DNA from: Deltaproteobacteria bacterium | GTDB taxonomy: Bacteria > Myxococcota_A > Polyangia > Nannocystales > Nannocystaceae | Direction: 5' to 3' | Length of the DNA: 64,000 bases | NCBI GenBank assembly: GCA_016709225.1 | Contig: JADJEE010000002.1 | Span: forward strand, 620,001-684,000 | In this document: positions 59,162 through 64,000 of the stretch, one piece after another | How the letters are laid out: each line of letters opens with the position of its first letter | Position numbering within the stretch: position 1 is the stretch's first letter | Made by a program: the position numbers and the translations under genes | Notes under the pieces: generated by a model | Database searches by the model: none | The model's input: the letters and a program-made list of their open reading frames with translations, nothing else | What the model was told of the DNA's origin: nothing

Positions 59162-59289
59162 CATCACGGCACCATCCCGACGCGACGCAGACATGTGGCG
59201 GCGCGAGGAGTTCGACGTCGCGACGACCGACGACTCGCACGACCGACGCGACGACGAGGCCGAGCCCGGCACACTACTCCGCGCAGCAG

Positions 59290-59531
59290 ACTGTGATCGA
59301 GCGTGACGTCGTCGTCGCAGACGATCTCCGCGGCCAGCTCGCAGCTGCAGGCACACGACGCCGGCGCGCCTTGGACCCCCGCGTAGCCGGTGACCTGCGC
59401 CAGCGCATAGGTCCCGTCGTCGCAGGCGGCGGGATGCCCTCGGCGTTGGTGCCGAAGGCGGGGCCGTGCGAACCGCCCTGCCCTCGCTCGGGCCGAGCCG
59501 CGAGTGTTCCCCATCGCTTGCGCCCATCCAC
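59290..59531 (-). pseudogene. Possible frameshifted small gene or remnant
   Basis: A 408-base gap (59162-59569) holds no intact gene but has strong G/C third-position bias on the minus strand in two adjoining frames. One gives TLAARPERGQGGSHGPAFGTNAEGIP, the other CDDGTYALAQVTGYAGVQ, then a Cys pair CACSC and EIVCDDDVTL. They would join near 59430 with a one- or two-base shift. The composition after about 59290 becomes non-coding. It may be a decayed Cys-rich exported protein. Not confident. Confidence 0.3.
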
Positions 59532-59569
59532 CGCCTCGCGGAGGAACGCGTCGCGTCTGCATCCGCGAG

Positions 59570-61126
59570 TCAGAAGTCGACGTCGAGCCGCAGGATGATG
59601 TTGACCGCGATGAGCAAGAGCAACGCGAGGCCGGCGAACCAGTACAGGCGCTTCCACGATCGCGTGAGCAGCTCGTGCTTCGGCGCCTCGTCGACCCGCA
59701 GCGGCGCAAACTCGGCCGGCCCTCGCCGCTGCGGCGCTGGTGCGGCGCTCGGCGCTGCGAGCCGTTCGCCGCGCTGCAGCGCCCGCAGCTGCCGCTGCGC
59801 ATCGACGAGCCGGGGATCGAGCTCGGCCGCGCGCTTGAAGGCGGCGACGGCCTTGGGTGCCACGCCCAGACCCGCGAGCACGAAGCCGCGATAGTAGTGA
59901 CCCGCCGCGACGTCGGGATCCTTGGCGAGGATCCGCTCGAGCTCGGCATCGGTCGTTCGCAGCGCGGCGTCATCGCGGGACCCGAGCTGGAACCTCGACC
60001 ACGCACGCGCGCAGTCGATCTCCGGCCCCGAAGCGCCGAGCGAGACCGCCTCGTCGAGCATCGCGAGGCCGCGGGCGTGCTTGCCCTCGACGACCAGACG
60101 CAAGCCCGCGATCTCGGCCAGCGCCTGCCGACGGTGCCGCGCCGCCGCGCGAACCCGACCGAGCGCATCGGTGATCGTCGTCAGTCGCTCACGCAGCGCC
60201 TCGGTGGCATCCGCCGGCAGCGCGCCGGGATCGAAGCGCGCGGCGAGCAACGACCACGCAGCATCGATCTCCGTCGCGTCCGCGTCGGTCGAGAGCGCGA
60301 GGATCAGCGCCGGGTCGCCGTTGGCGGCGATCTTGCCCTCCAGCGCGGTGAGGTCCCGCTCGAAGCCCGCGGGATCGTCGGCCAGCGTGGGCAGCGCTGC
60401 GATCGCGGGCTCGATCATGCGGCAGTGGAACAGCAGCGCGACCAGCTGCGCGACCCGCTGGGCGTTGGTCTCGGGCAAGCGCGCGAGCTCGTCGACACCG
60501 GCCTCGCCGCCGCTCGCGAGGTACGCGATCACGCCGCCGTCCTCGGCCCGCAGCTTGAACTGGTCGACGTACTTCGGCAGCGCCGCGGTTGCGCGCAGCC
60601 GCTGGGACCACGCCGCGCCGAGCTCCCGTCGCACCCGCTCCGGGTCGTAGTGGGCCGTGATGCCGCGCTGGATCAGCTCGAGCACGTTCAGCTGCAGCAG
60701 TCCGGGCTCGGCGTCGGATCCGCTGCGGACCACCGCCACACCTTCGGTCGAAGCGAACGCGCCCATCAGTCGACGCATGCACTGCAGTCGCAACGCAGCA
60801 CCGATCTTGGCCTCGGGCACGCCGCGCTCCACGAGGATCTCGCCGAGACGGCGGCCATCCTGCACGGCCAGCGCGTCGGCGACCGCAGCGGGCGCGACGA
60901 TGCCCTGCGACTGCGCGAGCTCGCCGAGTCGACTGCCCTCGAGCGGGAGGTCCGTGCGCACCGGCATGCCACCGCGCAGCCAGATCGTCGCGGCCGCGCC
61001 CTCGGGGCCGGCGGCCTCGATCACGACCGTGCCGGTGAAGCGCCGTGACAGCAGCGCGAAGAACAACGCGGGCATCGGCACGCGCACGAGATCGACGAAC
61101 TGCTCGGAGACTTGGACGTCGGACAC
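59570..61126 (-). CDS. DUF4388/TPR membrane protein
   Basis: A 518-residue protein. The start (VRVPMPALFFALLSRRFTGTVVIEA) matches DUF4388, which in myxobacteria scaffolds signalling proteins. A middle part contains a degenerate J-like segment (ATEIDAAWSLLAARF) and TPR-like helices (AAGHYYRGFVLAGLGVAPKAVAAFKRAAELDP, 425-460). A membrane helix (WFAGLALLLLIAVNIIL) ends it, with the C-terminus outside. GTG 61126 is the best start. It diverges from the pilin-like gene across a 262-base region. Confidence 0.75.
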   Translation of the reverse strand: MSDVQVSEQFVDLVRVPMPALFFALLSRRFTGTVVIEAAGPEGAAATIWLRGGMPVRTDLPLEGSRLGELAQSQGIVAPAAVADALAVQDGRRLGEILVERGVPEAKIGAALRLQCMRRLMGAFASTEGVAVVRSGSDAEPGLLQLNVLELIQRGITAHYDPERVRRELGAAWSQRLRATAALPKYVDQFKLRAEDGGVIAYLASGGEAGVDELARLPETNAQRVAQLVALLFHCRMIEPAIAALPTLADDPAGFERDLTALEGKIAANGDPALILALSTDADATEIDAAWSLLAARFDPGALPADATEALRERLTTITDALGRVRAAARHRRQALAEIAGLRLVVEGKHARGLAMLDEAVSLGASGPEIDCARAWSRFQLGSRDDAALRTTDAELERILAKDPDVAAGHYYRGFVLAGLGVAPKAVAAFKRAAELDPRLVDAQRQLRALQRGERLAAPSAAPAPQRRGPAEFAPLRVDEAPKHELLTRSWKRLYWFAGLALLLLIAVNIILRLDVDF

Positions 61127-61216
61127 CGCGGCGCGGCAGAGGATACCAGGGCCGTCGTCGCCGGTGACATCACGGCGACTGTCCGTTCGACCGCAAGCTC
61201 GGCGGGCGCACGACGG

Positions 61217-61256
61217 GTGACGCACCGCGTCACTTGGGGGTGACGCTTATCGTCAC
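61217..61256. promoter_or_regulatory. Tandem GTGAC-N7-GTCAC palindromes
   Basis: Two copies of a 17-base palindrome, GTGAC-7-GTCAC, at 61217-61233 and 61240-61256, start 23 bases apart in the 262-base region between the DUF4388/TPR gene (minus) and the pilin-like gene (plus). A lone GTGAC half site also lies near 61315. They look like an operator for a dimeric regulator acting on one or both genes. Confidence 0.55.
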
Positions 61257-61388
61257 CGCGGCCGCGCACCGCGGGGACGCACACCGATCGCGAGCGCCCC
61301 GAAACGGACCCCGGAGTGACGATCATTGCCGAATTCAGGACTTGGCCGCCCCGGCAAGGCGGCTGCACACTGCTTGCGCTCCACCGAG

Positions 61389-62069
61389 ATGACGCGACCA
61401 GCACAGCCCGAGCCCCGCGCGCGAAGTCGAACGCGCCCCACCCGACGCGGCCAGGCTGGCTTCACTTTGATCGAGTTGATGATCGTCACCGCGATCCTCG
61501 GCATCCTCGCCGCGGTCGCGATCCCGGCGGTGTCGGCCTACTTCCGTCGAGCCAAGACCGCCGAGGCGCGCATCCAGCTGTCGAAGCTGTTCGACTCCAC
61601 GTCGGCGTACTTCAACGCCGAGCACGTCGATCGCGGCGACGTCCAGACCATCTCGTCTGGCGCGGGGGTCACCAACGCGGCGTCGCACCGCTGCCCGACA
61701 CCAACGGGATCGCCGGCGAGCGGTGCCGCCGGACTCACACCCGCGATCGACTGCAACCTCGGCCCCGGTGGACGCTGCGTGCCGTCGGGCACTGGCGGCG
61801 GTGGCCCGGGCTACTACGACATCCGCGACTGGTCCGACAACGACATCTGGAACGCGCTGAACTTCGGACAGGAGCAGGCGCACTTCTTCCACTACGACTT
61901 CCAGGCCGCCAACGACCTCGACGGCTACGGCAGCTGCACGTTCACGGCCCAGGCGTTCGGCGATCTCGATGCCGATCTGACCTACTCGACATTCGAGCGC
62001 ACCGGCGCGGCAGACCGCAACGGCATCAACGCCGGCGCGGGTCTGTACATCGACCAGATCGTCGAGTGA
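61389..62069 (+). CDS. Type IV pilin-like protein
   Basis: A 226-residue prepilin-like protein. A 24-residue Arg/Pro-rich leader is cut after GQAG before FTLIELMIVTAILGILAAVAIP, with Phe at +1 and Glu at +5, the class A pilin pattern for prepilin peptidase. The mature part is larger than most PilA (about 200) and has a Gly-rich loop and two Cys pairs. It could be a major pilin, a minor pilin or a pseudopilin. ATG 61389 is chosen; a TTG at 61326 would give an even longer leader. No pil assembly genes are adjacent. Confidence 0.85.
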   Translation: MTRPAQPEPRARSRTRPTRRGQAGFTLIELMIVTAILGILAAVAIPAVSAYFRRAKTAEARIQLSKLFDSTSAYFNAEHVDRGDVQTISSGAGVTNAASHRCPTPTGSPASGAAGLTPAIDCNLGPGGRCVPSGTGGGGPGYYDIRDWSDNDIWNALNFGQEQAHFFHYDFQAANDLDGYGSCTFTAQAFGDLDADLTYSTFERTGAADRNGINAGAGLYIDQIVE

Positions 62070-62178
62070 CGCCGCCCCGGCGGATTCGCCGGCGAGCACT
62101 GCGATCCTGCGGTCGCCCGCGGCGCTGCGTCCGGCACACGTGACACCCGAGCGGACGTCGTCGTAGTCTCGCGGCGCC

Positions 62179-63360
62179 ATGGACCTCTCGTTCTCCCCCG
62201 CGGACCTCGCCTTTCGCGACGAAGTCCGCAGCTGGATCGGCACCTCACTCCCCGCGGATCTGCGCGCCGTCGCCGAGGTCGACGGCCACTTCGAGCACGC
62301 GGACGTCATGCGATGGCATCGGCTGCTGGCGGCCAAGGGTTGGGTCGCACCGCACTGGCCCAAGGCCTTCGGCGGCCCCGGGCTGTCGCCGACCCAGCGC
62401 TTCATCCTGAGCGAGGAGCTCGAGCTCGCGGGCACGCCGCTGCTCAGCCCATTCGGGCTCTCGATGGTGGGTCCGGCAATCATGCAGTTCGGCACACCCG
62501 CGCAGCAGGAGCGGTTCCTGCCGCGGATCCTCGCGGGCGAGAAGGTCTGGTGCCAGGGCTACTCCGAGCCGAGCGCCGGCAGCGACTTGGCGTCGCTGCG
62601 CACCACCGCCACGCTCGACGGTGACGCATTCGTGGTCAACGGCCAGAAGACCTGGACCACCTATGCGCAGTACGCCGATTGGATCTTCGCGCTCGTTCGC
62701 ACCGATCCCACGGTGAAGAAGCAGGCGGGCATCTCGTTCCTGCTGATCGACATGAAGTCGCCGGGCGTGGAGGCGCGCCCGATGCTGACCATCGGCCACA
62801 CGCCGGCGTTCTGCGACACCTTCTTCGAGAACGTGCGAGTGCCCCGCGAGAACCTCATCGGACCGCTGCACGGCGGCTGGACCGTCGCCAAGGCGCTGCT
62901 CGGGCACGAGCGCACGTTGATCGCCGCCGTCGGCCACTCTCAGCGTGCGATGCGAAGGGTCAAGCGCATCGCCGCCTCGACGACCGAGCACGGCCGCCCA
63001 CTGCTCGACGACCCGGTGTGGCGGGCCCGCATCGCACGGCTCGAGATCAAGCTGCAAGCGCTGCAGATGGCCAACTACCGCTCGCTCGCCGGCGCGGCGC
63101 TCGGCCACGCCCCTGGGCCGGAGTCGTCCATCCTCAAGCTACGCGGCTCCGAGATCCTGCAGCAGGCCTTCGAGCTCGCGATGGACGTGATGGGGCCCGA
63201 TGCGGTCTCGTGGTTCAACGACGTCGGCGTGCTACCCGAGCTGGAGCAGTCGGTCGCACCGACCTACTGCTACAACCGCGCGACCACGATCTACGGCGGA
63301 TCGAACGAGATCCAGAAGAACATCATCGCGAAGATGATCCTCGGCTTGCCGGGGACCTGA
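62179..63360 (+). CDS. Acyl-CoA dehydrogenase, FadE/PimC-like subunit
   Basis: A 393-residue acyl-CoA dehydrogenase of the branch that forms two-subunit (alpha2beta2) enzymes in sterol, pimeloyl-CoA and related degradation. Blocks CQGYSEPSAGSDLASL and the C-terminal TTIYGGSNEIQKNIIAKMILGLP are visible; the place held by catalytic Glu in common enzymes is Gly (IYGGSNEIQ), as in this branch. The next gene is the matching second subunit, 17 bases away with a good Shine-Dalgarno. Substrate not determined. Confidence 0.86.
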   Translation: MDLSFSPADLAFRDEVRSWIGTSLPADLRAVAEVDGHFEHADVMRWHRLLAAKGWVAPHWPKAFGGPGLSPTQRFILSEELELAGTPLLSPFGLSMVGPAIMQFGTPAQQERFLPRILAGEKVWCQGYSEPSAGSDLASLRTTATLDGDAFVVNGQKTWTTYAQYADWIFALVRTDPTVKKQAGISFLLIDMKSPGVEARPMLTIGHTPAFCDTFFENVRVPRENLIGPLHGGWTVAKALLGHERTLIAAVGHSQRAMRRVKRIAASTTEHGRPLLDDPVWRARIARLEIKLQALQMANYRSLAGAALGHAPGPESSILKLRGSEILQQAFELAMDVMGPDAVSWFNDVGVLPELEQSVAPTYCYNRATTIYGGSNEIQKNIIAKMILGLPGT

Positions 63361-63377
63361 GGAGGGCAAGCGAGCCA

Positions 63378-64000
63378 TGGACTTCCAGCTCAGTGACGAA
63401 CAGAAGCTCCTGCGCGACTCGGTGCGCACGTTCACCAAGCAGCGCTCGCCGATCGCCCGCTTCCGTAAGCTCCGCGACCGCGTCGCCGCCGAGGGCGGCA
63501 GCTGGGATGCGGCGGTGTGGCGCGAGATGGGCGAGCTCGGCTGGCTCTCGCTGCCGTTCCCCGAGCAGATCGGTGGCTACGGCGGCAGCTTCGTCGATGT
63601 GGCGATCCTGCTCGAGGCCTTCGGCGCGACGCTGGTGCCCGAGCCGTACCTGGCCTCGGTGGTGTTGGCCGGCACCGCACTGCTGCACGCAGGTGACCTC
63701 GCGCAGCAGCAACGCTGGCTCGCGCCGATGATCGAGGGCCGCCACAGTCTCGCGCTCGCCCACGGCGAGCGAGCGACGCGCTTCGACGCGCTGCCGCAGA
63801 CCACCATGGCGAGCGTCGAGGGCGACGGCTTCCGCGTACGCGGCCACAAGCAGTTCGTCGCCAACGGCGACCGCGCGGACCTCCTGCTGGTCTCGGCGCT
63901 GCACGACGGCCGCGCACAGCTGTTCGCGGTGCCCCGCGACCACGAGGGCGTCACCGTCACGCCGGTTCGCACCATCGATGGCCTCGGCGCTGCGAACGTC
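63378..64000 (+). CDS. Acyl-CoA dehydrogenase, second subunit, N-terminal part
   Basis: Starts at ATG 63378 (MDFQLSDEQKLLRDSVRTF) with GGAGGG about 10 bases upstream, and continues past the window end; 207 complete codons are seen. It is the other subunit of an acyl-CoA dehydrogenase pair like PimD or FadE-type partners: LGWLSLPFPEQIGGYGGSFVDVAILLEAFG and the RGHKQFVANGDRADLLLV block fit. Usually one subunit of such pairs has a poor FAD site; here TEP is replaced by AHGERA, which suggests this is that subunit. Its end is outside the window. Confidence 0.82.

Noticed and set aside
61363..61377. A sigma-54-like sequence (GCAC and TTGC at the right spacing) just before the pilin-like gene.
   Set aside because: The usual GG of the -24 element is TG, and the predicted transcription start would fall on the start codon.

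Overview
The window reads as ordinary chromosome from a GC-rich (roughly 70% GC) Gram-negative deltaproteobacterium, most likely a myxobacterium (Myxococcota) of the Nannocystis/Plesiocystis/Enhygromyxa type. Evidence from sequence: a MYXO-CTERM-like C-terminal tail on a DUF2330 protein; lipoproteins with long Ser/Thr/Asp-rich linkers right after the lipobox; Hanks-type Ser/Thr kinase, FHA, PilZ-receiver-DUF4388 and DUF4388-TPR proteins; two outer-membrane proteins with thrombospondin type 3 repeats; a bacterial alpha-2-macroglobulin paired with penicillin-binding protein 1C. I see no insertion sequence, prophage, CRISPR array, plasmid function or restriction system. The assignment is inference from gene content; no 16S gene is present.

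Layout. 1-13.7 kb: end of a DUF2891 gene, a Cys-rich lipoprotein, an isovaleryl-CoA-dehydrogenase-like enzyme, the overlapping alpha-2-macroglobulin/pbpC pair, a VWA-domain lipoprotein and an exported TPR-like protein. 13.7-20.3 kb (minus strand): NDH-2-like flavoprotein, RNase Z-like hydrolase, fused E1 alpha/beta 2-oxoacid dehydrogenase, and an FHA membrane protein with a 12-copy Pro/Gln-rich repeat. 20.4-26.4 kb: glpD, then a minus-strand set with a membrane-anchored metzincin-like protein, radC and a transmembrane Ser/Thr kinase. 26.6-29.1 kb: SAM-cycle and methionine-salvage genes mtnB-mtnD-ahcY. 30.2-33.8 kb: a six-gene minus-strand operon xseB-ispA-sugar kinase-like-coaD-membrane protein (apparently frameshifted)-57-aa Cys protein. 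33.9-36.1 kb: a tightly overlapping operon of a Fur-family regulator, a tiny Cys-containing membrane protein and a histidine kinase.

36-51 kb: lipoprotein, PilZ/receiver/DUF4388 regulator, an operon of aspartyl-protease-like membrane protein, membrane protein and TPR lipoprotein, class I lysyl-tRNA synthetase, OmpA/TSP3 protein, DUF2330 MYXO-CTERM protein, MoaB, RNase Z-like hydrolase, unknown bitopic protein, second OmpA-like/TSP3 protein. 51-64 kb: a large S41 protease lipoprotein, small lipoprotein, TerB-like protein, SPFH/SHOCT protein, winged-helix regulator, an alpha/beta hydrolase relative lacking its nucleophile, tRNA-Lys(CUU) with promoter and hairpin, a DUF4388/TPR membrane protein divergent from a type IV pilin-like protein across a region with two matching palindromes, and two adjacent acyl-CoA dehydrogenase subunits, the second cut by the window end.

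Common themes are envelope maintenance and surface proteins, signalling, and central/lipid metabolism. Translational coupling through GTGA or ATGA overlaps is frequent. Two places show single-base frame breaks in otherwise coding-looking sequence (near 30726 and near 59430), which may be real decay or assembly errors. No single locus is a convincing new system; the best candidates are the Fur-membrane peptide-kinase operon, the aspartyl-protease operon, the metzincin-like pair and the paired palindromes upstream of the pilin-like gene.
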